64,000 nucleotides of DNA from UBA2357 sp002344625 (GCA_937995335.1 CALKIH010000010.1:33013-97012), one strand, 5' to 3'. Shown: positions 34,807 through 43,799, counted from the first letter of the stretch. Numbers and translations: made by a program. The notes: generated from the letters alone by a model not told the origin.

Positions 34807-35922
34807 TCAAGCCGCTTCGGCGAGATCCCGCGCCTGGACCGCGTCCCGCCCGGCCTGCGCTTCGAGCTCGCGCACCAGCGGCAGCACTTTTTCGCCGAAG
34901 TACGCGACTTCTTCCTGGAAGTGCAGGAAACCCGCCAGTACCAGATCGACACCCACCGCCTTCAAGGCCACGATGCGCTCGGCAATCTGCCGGGGCGTTC
35001 CGATGAGGTTGGTCTTGAAGCCGTCGTTGTACTGGACCAGATCCTCGAAAGTCGACTTGGCCCAGTTGCCCTCGCCCTCGGGGCTCGCCTTGCCGGCCTG
35101 CTTGACCGCGTCGCCAAAGGCATTGACCGCTTCGGGATCGGCCTTCTCGATGATCTCCGCCAGCACCGCCCGGGCTTCCTCCTCGGTGTCGCGCGCGATG
35201 ATGAAGGCATTGACGCCGACCTTGACCCGGTGATCGTTCGCCGCCGCCTTGGCGCGGATGTCGTCCACCTGCGCCTTGATGCCCTCGACGGTGTTGCCGT
35301 TGGTGAAATACCAGTCCGACACCCGCGCCGCCATGTCGCGCGCGGCGCGCGAGCTGCCGCCCTGGAAGATCTCCGGGTGCGGCTGCTGCAAGGTCTTGGG
35401 CTTCAGCGTGTAGCCGTTGAAGCGATAGAAATCGCCCCGGAAAGTGAAGTTGTCGGTCGTCCAGATGCCCTTGATGGCGCGAATGAACTCTTCGGAACGG
35501 CGATAGCGCTCGTCATGCTCGAGCCACGGCTCGCCGATCGCGGTGAACTCGCCGCGGAACCACCCCGACACGACGTTGACCGCCACCCGGCCGCCGCTCA
35601 GATGGTCGATAGTCGCGATCTGCTTGGCGAGCACCGCCGGATGCCAGGGCCCCGGCAGGATCGCGGCGATCACCTTGAGCTTGTCGGTGGCCGCGAGCAG
35701 CGCGTGGCTGAACGACACCGACTCGTGCTGGTACTCCGCGCCATAGCCGGCGGTGAAGCGGATCTGCGACAGCGCGTAGTCGAAGCCGGCCTTCTCGGCG
35801 ATCTGCGCGAGCTTGCGGTTGTAGTCGATGTCCCAGCTGGTGCGCTGCTCGATCTTGCTGACCACCAGACCGCCGCTGACATTGGGAACCCAGTAGGCAA
35901 ACTTGATGTTCTCTGTACTCAT
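34807..35922 (-). CDS. sfnG: Dimethylsulfone monooxygenase SfnG
   Basis: 371 aa. It starts MSTENIKFAYWVPNVSGGLVVS, as in characterised SfnG, with IAEKAGFDYALSQIRFTAGYG, AILPGPWHPAVLAKQIATIDHLSGGRVAVNVVSGWFRGEF and HPEIFQGGSSRAARDMAARVSDWYF. SfnG uses FMNH2 to split dimethylsulfone to methanesulfinate. ATG 35922 is chosen with GGAAGG upstream; an ATG three codons earlier (35931) is possible. The reductase gene msuE precedes it in the operon under a sigma54-type promoter, as known for sfnFG in Pseudomonas putida. Confidence 0.93.
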   Translation of the reverse strand: MSTENIKFAYWVPNVSGGLVVSKIEQRTSWDIDYNRKLAQIAEKAGFDYALSQIRFTAGYGAEYQHESVSFSHALLAATDKLKVIAAILPGPWHPAVLAKQIATIDHLSGGRVAVNVVSGWFRGEFTAIGEPWLEHDERYRRSEEFIRAIKGIWTTDNFTFRGDFYRFNGYTLKPKTLQQPHPEIFQGGSSRAARDMAARVSDWYFTNGNTVEGIKAQVDDIRAKAAANDHRVKVGVNAFIIARDTEEEARAVLAEIIEKADPEAVNAFGDAVKQAGKASPEGEGNWAKSTFEDLVQYNDGFKTNLIGTPRQIAERIVALKAVGVDLVLAGFLHFQEEVAYFGEKVLPLVRELEAQAGRDAVQARDLAEAA

Positions 35923-35960
35923 GGCACTCATCCCTTCCGAAAAATAATTGGCGGCCACGC

Positions 35961-36539
35961 TCAGGCCGCGACGCGGACCTGCTGGCTGACGTTCGCACCG
36001 ACGCGCGGGCGCACGAAAGGCAGGGCGCGCTCGACGGCGAGTTCGATGCGCTGCCTGAGCGCCGTGCTGGACACCTGATAGTTCTCGAAGTCGGCCTCGC
36101 TGGCATACACGCCGACCGGCAGGGTGAACGACTGGAAGAAGCTGAACAGCGGGCGCAACTGGTGATCGATGACCAAGGCATGGCGATCGCTGCCGCCGGT
36201 CGCGGCCAGGAGCACCGGCACGTCGATCAGGGCGTTGTGATCGACGAAATCGAGGAGATGCTTGAACAATCCGGTGAACGAAGCCCGATAGACCGGGGTC
36301 GCCGCGACGATGAAATCCGCCCCCTCGATCGCGCGAATCGCCGAACGCACCTCGGCCGGCAGATCATCCGGCTGCAGGACACCCGCGAAGCGCGGCCCGA
36401 TCTCGCCCAGATCGATCAGGCGGATCTCGATCTGCGCATGGCTCGCCAGCGCGCTCGTCAGCGCATTCGCCAGCGCGTGGGTGCGGGAGGGATTCTTCAG
36501 GCCACCGGAGATGGCCACTACCTTGATCTTGCTCGTCAT
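35961..36539 (-). CDS. msuE: NAD(P)H-dependent FMN reductase (MsuE/SfnF/SsuE type)
   Basis: 192 aa flavodoxin-fold reductase. The FMN phosphate loop is SGGLKNPSRTHALANAL at residues ~10-26, followed by ADFIVAATPVYRASFTGLFKHLLDFVDHNALIDVPVLLAATGG. It delivers reduced FMN to the two-component monooxygenases, most directly SfnG encoded 38 bp downstream and possibly the DszC-like, SsuD and NtaA-type enzymes. ATG 36539 (MTSKIKVV) is the first gene of the operon, about 48 bp from the predicted sigma54 transcription start. Confidence 0.9.
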   Translation of the reverse strand: MTSKIKVVAISGGLKNPSRTHALANALTSALASHAQIEIRLIDLGEIGPRFAGVLQPDDLPAEVRSAIRAIEGADFIVAATPVYRASFTGLFKHLLDFVDHNALIDVPVLLAATGGSDRHALVIDHQLRPLFSFFQSFTLPVGVYASEADFENYQVSSTALRQRIELAVERALPFVRPRVGANVSQQVRVAA

Positions 36540-36596
36540 GTATCGAGTCCTTTTGCAGTGTTGTAGGTTGCGCAAGTGCATTCGTGTCACCTCTAT

Positions 36597-36612
36597 TGCA
36601 AAGGCTGTGCCA
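36597..36612 (-). promoter_or_regulatory. Sigma54 (-24/-12) promoter for the msuE-sfnG-liv operon
   Basis: On the minus strand the sequence reads TGGCACAGCCTTTGCA. The established sigma54 consensus is TGGCACG-N4-TTGCA; only the seventh base differs, and the GG-to-GC distance is the required 10 bp. It lies about 60 bp before the msuE start codon. Sigma54 promoters need an enhancer-binding activator; SfnR is the known one for sfnFG in Pseudomonas putida. Confidence 0.85.
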
Positions 36613-36698
36613 GCACGAATTTCACATATATATCAATTACTTGTAAAACTATCGAATCGCCGGATGCTGCAGTGCAAACAGCGCCTGTGCTGCTCGGG

Positions 36699-36714
36699 TG
36701 TTGCTGCAGCAACA
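36699..36714. promoter_or_regulatory. 16-bp perfect palindrome, candidate enhancer site
   Basis: TGTTGCTGCAGCAACA is perfectly self-complementary and lies about 90-115 bp upstream of the sigma54 box. That is the usual position for an NtrC-type activator's enhancer. A partial second copy, also containing CTGCAG and ending AAACA, is at 36665-36680. It is a candidate SfnR-type binding site; no activator gene is in the window. Confidence 0.6.
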
Positions 36715-36742
36715 GTGACGGCGCCCGGCCGGCGCCGCGCTG

Positions 36743-37741
36743 CTAGCGTTCGTGCAGATGGCAGGCGGCGTGGTGTCCGGGTGCGAGCTCGCGCAGCGCC
36801 GGCGCTTCGGCACCGCAGCGGGCGCTGGCATGGGGGCAGCGCGGATGGAAATGGCAGCCCGCGGGCGGGTTCAGCGGCGAGGGCAATTCGCCGCGAATGG
36901 CCACGAAGCGCTTCTTCTCGACCTTGAGCGTCGGCGCCTCGGCCAGCAGGGCTTGCGAATAGGGATGGGCCGGCTCACGGAACAAAGCCTCGACCGGCGC
37001 GCTTTCGACCACTCGGCCGAGGTACATGATCACCACCCGATCCGACAGGTGACGCACCACGCCGAGGTCGTGGCTGATGAAGAGATAGGTCAGGCCCAGG
37101 CGCTCGCGCAGGCTCATGAACAGATTGAGCACCTGCGCCTGCACCGACACATCCAGCGCCGCCACCGCCTCGTCGCAGACCAGGAATCGCGGCCGCACCG
37201 CGAGTGCGCGCGCGATCCCGACCCGGGCACGCTGACCGCCCGAAAACTGGTGCGGAAAACGCTCGGCCACGCCCGGCTCGAGTCCGACCTCACGAAGCAG
37301 CGCCGCGACGAACTCGCGCCGGTCGGCGCGGCCGATCAATCCGTGGAAGAGCGGCGCCTCGGCCAGGAGCGCTCCCACCCGCATGCGGGGATTCAACGAC
37401 GCCGATGCGTCCTGGAAGATCATCTGAATGCCGAGCTGCTCCCGCCGCCGGCGCGCGGCCGGCAGGCGATCGATGGCCTCGCCGCGCCAGAGGCGCTCGC
37501 CCGTGGTCGCGGCCTGCAGACCCACCGCGACCCGGCCGAGCGTCGACTTGCCGCACCCCGACTCGCCCACCAGGCCCACCACCTCGCCCGCGCCGATCGC
37601 CAGATCGACAGCGTCGAGCGCATGCACCTGCGCCGGGTGCGCCAGCCAGCCGAGCCGCTGCGCGCAACGCTCGAGCCAGTCCGGCTGCACGCCGAAGCGC
37701 ACGCTGACCGCGCGCAAGGCCAGGAGCGGCGGCGCCGTCAT
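36743..37741 (-). CDS. Dpp/Opp-type ABC ATP-binding protein (DppF-like)
   Basis: 332 aa. Walker A is GESGCGKST, the signature FSGGQRARVGIARAL and Walker B FLVCDEAVAALDVSVQAQVLN, with the oligopeptide-transporter C-terminal motif CHFHPRCPHASARCG that binds an Fe-S cluster in DppD/F. It overlaps the upstream ATPase stop (ATGA at 37738-37741). It is the last gene of the five-gene importer starting at 42290. Substrate: peptide, glutathione or other sulfur-bearing ligand; undecided. Confidence 0.9.
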   Translation of the reverse strand: MTAPPLLALRAVSVRFGVQPDWLERCAQRLGWLAHPAQVHALDAVDLAIGAGEVVGLVGESGCGKSTLGRVAVGLQAATTGERLWRGEAIDRLPAARRRREQLGIQMIFQDASASLNPRMRVGALLAEAPLFHGLIGRADRREFVAALLREVGLEPGVAERFPHQFSGGQRARVGIARALAVRPRFLVCDEAVAALDVSVQAQVLNLFMSLRERLGLTYLFISHDLGVVRHLSDRVVIMYLGRVVESAPVEALFREPAHPYSQALLAEAPTLKVEKKRFVAIRGELPSPLNPPAGCHFHPRCPHASARCGAEAPALRELAPGHHAACHLHER

Positions 37742-38751
37742 CGCATCCCCCGCGCCAGCGGATGAAAGCAGCGCACCGCATGCCCGGCCTCGAGCTCAAC
37801 GCTCGGCGGCGGCCGCATGCACGCCAGGTCGGCATGTTCGCAGCGGGGACGAAACGCGCAGCCTTCGGGCAGATCGAGCAGCGACGGCGCCATGCCGGGA
37901 ATCTGCCGCAATGGCCGCCCCTTCGCCGCCCCGCCGGCGGAACGGTCCGCGGCCGCCGCGGCCGGGGTCGAATCGAGCAGGCCGCGGGTATATGGATGGG
38001 CGGGCCGCTCGAGCACCTGTGCGACGCCGCCCTGTTCGACGATTCTTCCCGCATACATGACGCACACCCGGTCGGCCAGCCCGGCCACCACCGAAAGGTC
38101 ATGGGTGATCCAGATCAGCGCGGTACCGGCCTCGCGGCACAGGGTCTGCATTTCGAACAGGATCTGCGCCTGGAGGGTCACGTCGAGCGCGGTGGTCGGC
38201 TCGTCGGCGACGATCAGCGCCGGCGCATTCAGCAGCGCGATCGCGATCGCGACGCGCTGCCGCATCCCCCCCGAGAGCTGGTGCGGATAGGCCAGCAGGC
38301 GTTCGTCCGGCGCGGCGATGCCCACCCGCGCCAGCGCGTCGCGCGCCAGGCCGCGCGCGCTGGCGCGCTCGATCCGGCGATGGGCAAGCACCGCCTCGAC
38401 CATCTGGGTGTCGATCCGCAGCACCGGATTGAGGGTCATCATCGGATCCTGGAAGATCATCGCGATCCGGTTGCCGCGAATCTCGCGCCAGCCGCGCGGC
38501 GACAGCCCGCGCAGCTCGCGCCCGTCCAGGCGTATGCTGCCGGCCACGATGCGGCCGGGCGGATCGATCAGCCCGAGCAGCGAATACCCGGTCATCGACT
38601 TGCCCGACCCCGACTCCCCGACCAGCCCGAGCACCTCGCCCGCGCCGACGCTGAAACTGACGTCGTTCACCGGCGTCACGCTGCCGGCGCGGCTGGTGAA
38701 GCGCGTCGTGAGCTGGCGGACTACGAGCGTCGGCGTACGCGCGCCCGTCAT
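37738..38751 (-). CDS. Dpp/Opp-type ABC ATP-binding protein (DppD-like)
   Basis: 337 aa. Walker A is GESGSGKSM (Met instead of the common Thr/Ser after the P-loop lysine pair), the signature LSGGMRQRVAIAIAL and Walker B LIVADEPTTALDVTLQAQIL. The C-terminal cysteine motif CAFRPRCEHADLAC matches DppD. The start ATG overlaps the permease stop (ATGA). It is the partner of the DppF-like ATPase as a heterodimer. Confidence 0.9.
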   Translation of the reverse strand: MTGARTPTLVVRQLTTRFTSRAGSVTPVNDVSFSVGAGEVLGLVGESGSGKSMTGYSLLGLIDPPGRIVAGSIRLDGRELRGLSPRGWREIRGNRIAMIFQDPMMTLNPVLRIDTQMVEAVLAHRRIERASARGLARDALARVGIAAPDERLLAYPHQLSGGMRQRVAIAIALLNAPALIVADEPTTALDVTLQAQILFEMQTLCREAGTALIWITHDLSVVAGLADRVCVMYAGRIVEQGGVAQVLERPAHPYTRGLLDSTPAAAAADRSAGGAAKGRPLRQIPGMAPSLLDLPEGCAFRPRCEHADLACMRPPPSVELEAGHAVRCFHPLARGMR

Positions 38752-39638
38752 TGCCGGTGCAACCGGGGGTTGAGTACGTCGCGCAACTGGTCGGCCACCA
38801 GGTTGATCGCGAAGATCGTCAGGAGCAGCGCCACCCCGGGAAAGACGCTGATCCAGTACCGCCCCGAGTACAGATACTGAAAGCCGTTCGAGATCAGCAG
38901 CCCGAGCGACGGTTCGGTCACCGGCAGGCCCAGGCCGAGAAAAGACAGCGTCGCCTCCAGCGCGATGGCCGCGGCCACCTGCAGCGCCGCCACCACGATC
39001 AAGGGCGGCAGGCAGTTCGGCAGCAGGTGGCGGGCCAGGATCCTCGCGGTCGAAAGACCGAGCAGGCGGGCCGCCTCGATGTACTCCTTGCGCCGTTCGA
39101 CCAGCGCCGCGCCGCGCGTGGTGCGCGCATAGTAGGCCCATTGCGAGGCGACCAGCGCGATGATGATCTTGTCGATGCCCTGGCCGAACAGCGCCAGCAG
39201 GATCATCGCGGTGAGTATCGACGGAAACGACAGCTGGATGTCGGCGATGCGCATCAGCACGGTGTCGAAACGCCCGCCGAAATAGCCCGCCACCAGGCCC
39301 AGCGCCATGCCGATCGCCAGCGCGATCACGGTGGCGCTCAGGCCGACCATGATGCTGATGCGCAAGCCGTAGAAGATCGCCGAGAGCATGTCGCGCCCCT
39401 GCTCGTCGGTGCCGAGACGATGGATCATGCGCCCGTCTCCGCTGGGGCTGCCCGGCGGCAGGCGCGAATCCAGGATGTCGAGCGCCATCAGGTCATACGG
39501 GTTCTGCGGCGCGAGCCACGGCGCCAGCAACGCGACGAGGGCGATCGCCACCAGCAGCGCGAGCCCGAACAGCGCCAGGCGGCTTTCGGCATAGGCGCCG
39601 GCGAACTGCGCCAGCGGACCGCGCGCCGCCGCGCTCAT
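38748..39638 (-). CDS. Dpp/Opp-type ABC permease (DppC-like)
   Basis: 296 aa. DppC features are HRLGTDEQGRDMLSAIFYGLRISIMVGLSATVIALAIGMALGLVAGYFGG, IADIQLSFPSILTAMILLALFGQG and EYIEAARLLGLSTARILARHLLPN. The start overlaps the DppB-like stop by 4 bp. The longer frame reaching 40061 is a shadow of the upstream permease. Confidence 0.92.
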   Translation of the reverse strand: MSAAARGPLAQFAGAYAESRLALFGLALLVAIALVALLAPWLAPQNPYDLMALDILDSRLPPGSPSGDGRMIHRLGTDEQGRDMLSAIFYGLRISIMVGLSATVIALAIGMALGLVAGYFGGRFDTVLMRIADIQLSFPSILTAMILLALFGQGIDKIIIALVASQWAYYARTTRGAALVERRKEYIEAARLLGLSTARILARHLLPNCLPPLIVVAALQVAAAIALEATLSFLGLGLPVTEPSLGLLISNGFQYLYSGRYWISVFPGVALLLTIFAINLVADQLRDVLNPRLHRQ

Positions 39639-40612
39639 GCCGCACCGCCGCGCAGACGCACCCGCGGGTCGAGCGCGGCATAAAGCAGGTCGACGACCAG
39701 GCTGATGCCCACGTACAAGACCACGATCAGCAGCAGGTAGGCCACCACGACCGGCCGATCGAGTTGCCCGATCGACTCGAGCAGCAGCTTGCCCATACCC
39801 GGCCAGGCGAAGATCGACTCGGTGACCACCGAGAACGCGATCAGCGCGCCGAACTCGAGCCCGACCACGGTGACGACCGGAATCAGGATGTTCTTGAGCA
39901 CATGCACGCCCACCACGCGCGTGCTGGACAGGCCCTTGGCCCGGGCGAAGCGCACATAGTCCTGGAGCAAGGCCTCGCGCGTGCCGCTGCGGGTCAGGCG
40001 GATGATCAGCGACAGCTTGAAGAGCGCGAGGTTGGCCGCGGGCAGGATCAGGTGCCGCCACCCCTCGGCCGAAAACACCGACAGGTGCAGGCCCAGGAAT
40101 TCACGGGTCGGCCCGCGCCCGCCGGCCGGAAGCCAACCCAACTGCACCGCGAACACCATGATCAGCATCAGCCCGACCCAGAACGTCGGCAGCGAGAACC
40201 CCAGGATGGAACCGGCCATGATCGCCCGGCCGCTGATCGAATCGGGCGCGAGCCCGGACCACAGCCCGAGCGGAATGCCCAGCAGCACCGCGATCAGCAT
40301 CGCGACCAGCGCGAGCTCGAAGGTGGCCGGCATCCGCTCGAGGATCAGGCCCAGCGCCGGGCTGCCATGGATGAAGGAATTGCCGAGATCACCGCTCACC
40401 GCCCTGACCAGAAAGCGCCAGTACTGCACCCATGCGGGCTGGTCGAGGCCCAGCGCGGCGGCGGCGCGCGCCAGATCCTCGCGGGTGGCTTGCGGATCGA
40501 CCAGCAAGTCCATCGGACTGCCGATCGCGTACACGCCGGCGAACACCACCAGCGACATGACGAACAACACGGAGACGGCCTGGATGCAGCGCCGCAGGAT
40601 GAACAGCACCAT
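39635..40612 (-). CDS. Dpp/Opp-type ABC permease (DppB-like)
   Basis: 325 aa. It starts MVLFILRRCIQAVSVLFVMSLVVFAGV, with PATFELALVAMLIAVLLGIPLGLWSGL, TRSGTREALLQDYVRFARAKGLS and LEFGALIAFSVVTESIFAWPGMGKLLLESIGQLDRPVVVAYL, as in DppB/GsiC. It forms the heterodimeric channel with the DppC-like protein. It begins 79 bp after the binding-protein gene. Confidence 0.92.
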   Translation of the reverse strand: MVLFILRRCIQAVSVLFVMSLVVFAGVYAIGSPMDLLVDPQATREDLARAAAALGLDQPAWVQYWRFLVRAVSGDLGNSFIHGSPALGLILERMPATFELALVAMLIAVLLGIPLGLWSGLAPDSISGRAIMAGSILGFSLPTFWVGLMLIMVFAVQLGWLPAGGRGPTREFLGLHLSVFSAEGWRHLILPAANLALFKLSLIIRLTRSGTREALLQDYVRFARAKGLSSTRVVGVHVLKNILIPVVTVVGLEFGALIAFSVVTESIFAWPGMGKLLLESIGQLDRPVVVAYLLLIVVLYVGISLVVDLLYAALDPRVRLRGGAA

Positions 40613-40691
40613 GGCTATCCGGCTACCCGGCCGCGCGCCGCCGGCCGCCGCGGAAACTCGCCGGGGCCCTCGACGACCGGCATGCGCCGGC

Positions 40692-42290
40692 TCACTTCAC
40701 GCTGCGGACCTCGTGCGCGTAGGTGAACTCGTCGATCCGCCCGGGGTACTCATAGCCCTTGCGCAGCGCCCAGGTCGCGAGCTGATGGTGCGACGGAATC
40801 ACGGCATGGTCGCCGAGCGCGACCTTGACCGCCTGGCGGCTGAAGTCCTCGCGCTTGGCCTCATCGACCGAACCCAGCGCCGACCGCACCAGCGTATCGA
40901 CCGCCGGGTTGCTGTACCGGCCCCAGTTCCAGGTACCCCAGCCGGTATCGGGATCGGGCGTGCCCACGATCGAGCGCAGGGTGAAGTCACTGGCCAGCGA
41001 CCCCCAGCCCAGCAGGGCGAAGCTGTACTCGCTCGCGCGCGCCTTACCGAAGTAGATCGACAGCGGCTGGGTCTCGACCTTGGTCTGGATGCCGACGCGA
41101 TTGAGAAATTGCGCAACCGTCTGGACGACCTGCTCGTCGTTGATGTAGCGATTGTTCGGTCCGTGGATGGTGAGCCCGAAACCATCCGGATAGCCGGCCT
41201 CGGCCAGCAGCTTCCTGGCGCCTTCGGGGTCGTAGGCCTCGACCTCGAGATCGGGGTTGTAGCCGAAGATGCCCGGCGAGTTGATGTTGGACGCCGGCTG
41301 GCCCAAGCCCTCCAGCGAGCGCTCGACCAGCGCCTGACGGTTGATCGCCTTCGAAATCGCCTGGCGCACCCGCGCATCCTTGAGGGGATTCTTGCCGAGC
41401 GGCCTGCCGGCCTTGTCGGTCACGAACGGCGAATCGTCGCGGAACTGGTCCACGTGCCAGAACAGCGTGCGCCAGGTGGTGTGCTGCGCCAGCGTGAGCG
41501 CGTCGTTGCGCCTGAGCTTGGCCAGGTCGGCCGGCGGCACCGCTTCGATCAGATCGACATCGCCGGCCAGCAGCGCCGACAGGCGCGGGGCATCGCTCGC
41601 CAGCACCCTGAACTGCACCTTGTCCCATTCGGGCTTCGGCCCCCAGTAATCGTCGTTGCGCACGATCTCGATGCGCTCGCCCTTGCGGAACTCGGCGATC
41701 TTGAACGGGCCGGTGCCGATCGCCGCCGCGCCGCTGTTGAACTGCTCAGTGGTCGCGTTCTCCGCGGCCTTCTTCGACACGATGAAGATCGAGATCAGAT
41801 CGAGCGGCAGCGGGCCATAGGCCGCTTCGGTCTTGAGCCGCAGCGTATGCGCGTCGACCGCCTCCTTGGCCACGATCGGCTTGGTGTAACTGGTGAATGA
41901 ACCGGGGCTGTTGGGGATCAATCCGGGCCGCTCCAGCGAGTACAGCACATCCTGCGCGGTCAGCTCGCTGCCGTCGTGAAACCGCACCCCCTTGCGCAGG
42001 GTGAACTCCCAGGTGGTGTCGTCGATCACCCGCCACGACTCGGCCAGGCTCGGTATCAGCTTGCCGCTGGCATCCACGTCGACGAGCGTGTCGAACAGGT
42101 GGTGGTGGAACGCATTGTTCGGCCCGCTGTTGAAGAAGTGGGGGTCGAGCGTGGTGACCTCGGCCGCGAGGCCGATCCTGAGGTCGGCGGCCCAGGCGGG
42201 CGCGCCCGGCGCGGCCAGCAGGCTGGCGGCCACGGCGACGGCCGCGATCAGCGGCCGGGTTCGTACGTTCTTCGGCGGGGTGCTGGGCAT
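40692..42290 (-). CDS. Family 5 ABC substrate-binding protein (DppA/GsiB-like)
   Basis: 532 aa. A signal peptide ends near residue 34 (APAWA), and AGGA precedes ATG 42290. It is an SBP_bac_5 protein: DLRIGLAAEVTTLDPHFFNSGPNNAFHHHLFDTLVDVDASGKLIPSLAESWRV and GVRFHDGSELTAQDVLYSLER, then GYNPDLEVEAYDPEGARKLLAEAGYPDGF. It is the periplasmic receptor for the importer encoded downstream, with peptide-like or larger ligands usual for the family. The shared AACCAATCAATTCAG motif upstream (42451-42465) suggests co-regulation with metY and so a sulfur-containing ligand such as glutathione (inference). Confidence 0.9.
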   Translation of the reverse strand: MPSTPPKNVRTRPLIAAVAVAASLLAAPGAPAWAADLRIGLAAEVTTLDPHFFNSGPNNAFHHHLFDTLVDVDASGKLIPSLAESWRVIDDTTWEFTLRKGVRFHDGSELTAQDVLYSLERPGLIPNSPGSFTSYTKPIVAKEAVDAHTLRLKTEAAYGPLPLDLISIFIVSKKAAENATTEQFNSGAAAIGTGPFKIAEFRKGERIEIVRNDDYWGPKPEWDKVQFRVLASDAPRLSALLAGDVDLIEAVPPADLAKLRRNDALTLAQHTTWRTLFWHVDQFRDDSPFVTDKAGRPLGKNPLKDARVRQAISKAINRQALVERSLEGLGQPASNINSPGIFGYNPDLEVEAYDPEGARKLLAEAGYPDGFGLTIHGPNNRYINDEQVVQTVAQFLNRVGIQTKVETQPLSIYFGKARASEYSFALLGWGSLASDFTLRSIVGTPDPDTGWGTWNWGRYSNPAVDTLVRSALGSVDEAKREDFSRQAVKVALGDHAVIPSHHQLATWALRKGYEYPGRIDEFTYAHEVRSVK

Positions 42291-42450
42291 GCTTGATTCC
42301 TGTGCAGTTGGCGGGCCGCGGGGCCGCTGGGCGACCACCGCGATCGGGTGGCATCGAGCCTACTTCAGGCCAGCGCCGAAGCGAACGAAGAAAATCAGGA
42401 ATGCTTAGATTTCCGGGCCGCACGATGATCGGATCGGCTGCTTTGGAAAT

Positions 42451-42465
42451 CTGAATTGATTGGTT
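42451..42465 (-). promoter_or_regulatory. Copy of the AACCAATCAATTCAG motif before the Dpp-type operon
   Basis: On the minus strand these 15 bases are identical to the left part of the inverted repeat before metY (12774-12788). It lies 161 bp upstream of the receptor start and 81 bp upstream of the divergent FadL-family gene, so it could control either or both. Confidence 0.5.
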
Positions 42466-42545
42466 GGGCAGCGCCGCACCCGCACGCATAGTCTCGCCAC
42501 CGCGCATCACCGCGCCTGGCTGTCACCTGCATGGAGAACCCCCCT

Positions 42546-43799
42546 ATGCGTCATCGCATGCTCGCGCTCGCTGTGCCGGGCCTGTTCCTGCCGTCGCTCG
42601 CATTCGCGACCAACGGCTACATTTCTCATGGCATCGGCGTGCGCTCGCAAGGCACGGCCGGAGTCGGCTACGCGCTGGTGCAGGACGCATTCGCGGCAGC
42701 CGCCAATCCTGCCGCCGCCGCTTCGAGCGGCGACCGCATCGACCTCGGGCTGTCGCTGTTCAGGCCCACGCGCGGCAGCCGGATCAGCGGCAACCAGGCC
42801 GGTGCGGACGGCGAATTCTCGGGCAACGGCGAGAAGAACTTCCTGATTCCCGAGTTCGCCTACTCGCACCAGGTCTCGCCGCAGATCGGAGTCGGCCTGG
42901 CGGTCTATGGCAACGGCGGCATGAACACAGACTATCGACGCAACCCGTTCGGCGCGTTCGGCTCCAGCGGCAACGCCGGCGTCGATCTCTCGCAGCTGTT
43001 CGTCAGCCCCTCGATCGCGTACCGGCTGGCCGAAAGACACGCCTTCGGGGTGGCCTTGAATCTGGCCTACCAGCGCTTCTCGGCCGAGGGCCTGGGCGCG
43101 TTCGACAACCCGTTCACCTCGAGCCGGCCCGGCTCGGTCACGAATCGCGGAACCGACAGCGCAACCGGCTGGGGGGTCAAGCTCGGCTATCTCGGCGAGA
43201 TCACGCCCGAGCTGAGCGTGGGCGTCAGCTGGGCGTCGGAGGTGGACGCCGGGCGCTTCGATCGCTACGCGGGCCTCTTCGCCGAGCAGGGCAGCTTCGA
43301 CACGCCGTCGCAATACGGATTCGGGTTCGCCTGGAAAGCCAGCCCGGCGCTCACCCTGGCCGCCGACTGGCAGCGCATCGAATACAGCGACATCAAGTCG
43401 GTCGGCAACCCGCTCGAGAATCTCTTCGCCGGAAACCTGCTCGGAACCGACGACGGCGGCGGCTTCGGATGGCAGGACGTGTCGGTGATCAAGCTCGGCA
43501 TCGTCTACCGCCACGACGAGCGCCTGACCCTGCGCGGCGGCTACAGCCGCAGCGACCAGCCCATACCGGCCAGCCAGACCTTCTTCAACATCCTCGCCCC
43601 CGGCGTGGTCCGCGATCACTGGAGCCTGGGCGCGAGCTGGAAGCTCGAAGGCGGCGGCGAGTGGAGCTTCAGCTACACCCGCGCGGCCCGCGAAACCGTG
43701 CGCGGGCGGAACGCGATCCCGGCCGCGTTCGGCGGCGGCGAGGCGGACATTCACCTCAAGGAAGACATCTTCGGCATCGCCTACAGCTGGACGCTGTGA
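42546..43799 (+). CDS. OmpP1/FadL/TodX-family outer-membrane transporter
   Basis: 417 aa, the usual FadL length. A short signal peptide (MRHRMLALAVPGLFLPSLAFA) is followed by the FadL hatch signature TNGYISHGIGVRSQGTAGVGYAL. GGAG lies nine bases before ATG 42546. It is rich in alternating beta strands and ends in W-T-L, close to the usual C-terminal aromatic. FadL porins pass hydrophobic molecules across the outer membrane. Divergent from the Dpp-type operon, it may admit hydrophobic organosulfur compounds such as thioesters or aromatic sulfonates (inference). Confidence 0.87.
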   Translation: MRHRMLALAVPGLFLPSLAFATNGYISHGIGVRSQGTAGVGYALVQDAFAAAANPAAAASSGDRIDLGLSLFRPTRGSRISGNQAGADGEFSGNGEKNFLIPEFAYSHQVSPQIGVGLAVYGNGGMNTDYRRNPFGAFGSSGNAGVDLSQLFVSPSIAYRLAERHAFGVALNLAYQRFSAEGLGAFDNPFTSSRPGSVTNRGTDSATGWGVKLGYLGEITPELSVGVSWASEVDAGRFDRYAGLFAEQGSFDTPSQYGFGFAWKASPALTLAADWQRIEYSDIKSVGNPLENLFAGNLLGTDDGGGFGWQDVSVIKLGIVYRHDERLTLRGGYSRSDQPIPASQTFFNILAPGVVRDHWSLGASWKLEGGGEWSFSYTRAARETVRGRNAIPAAFGGGEADIHLKEDIFGIAYSWTL

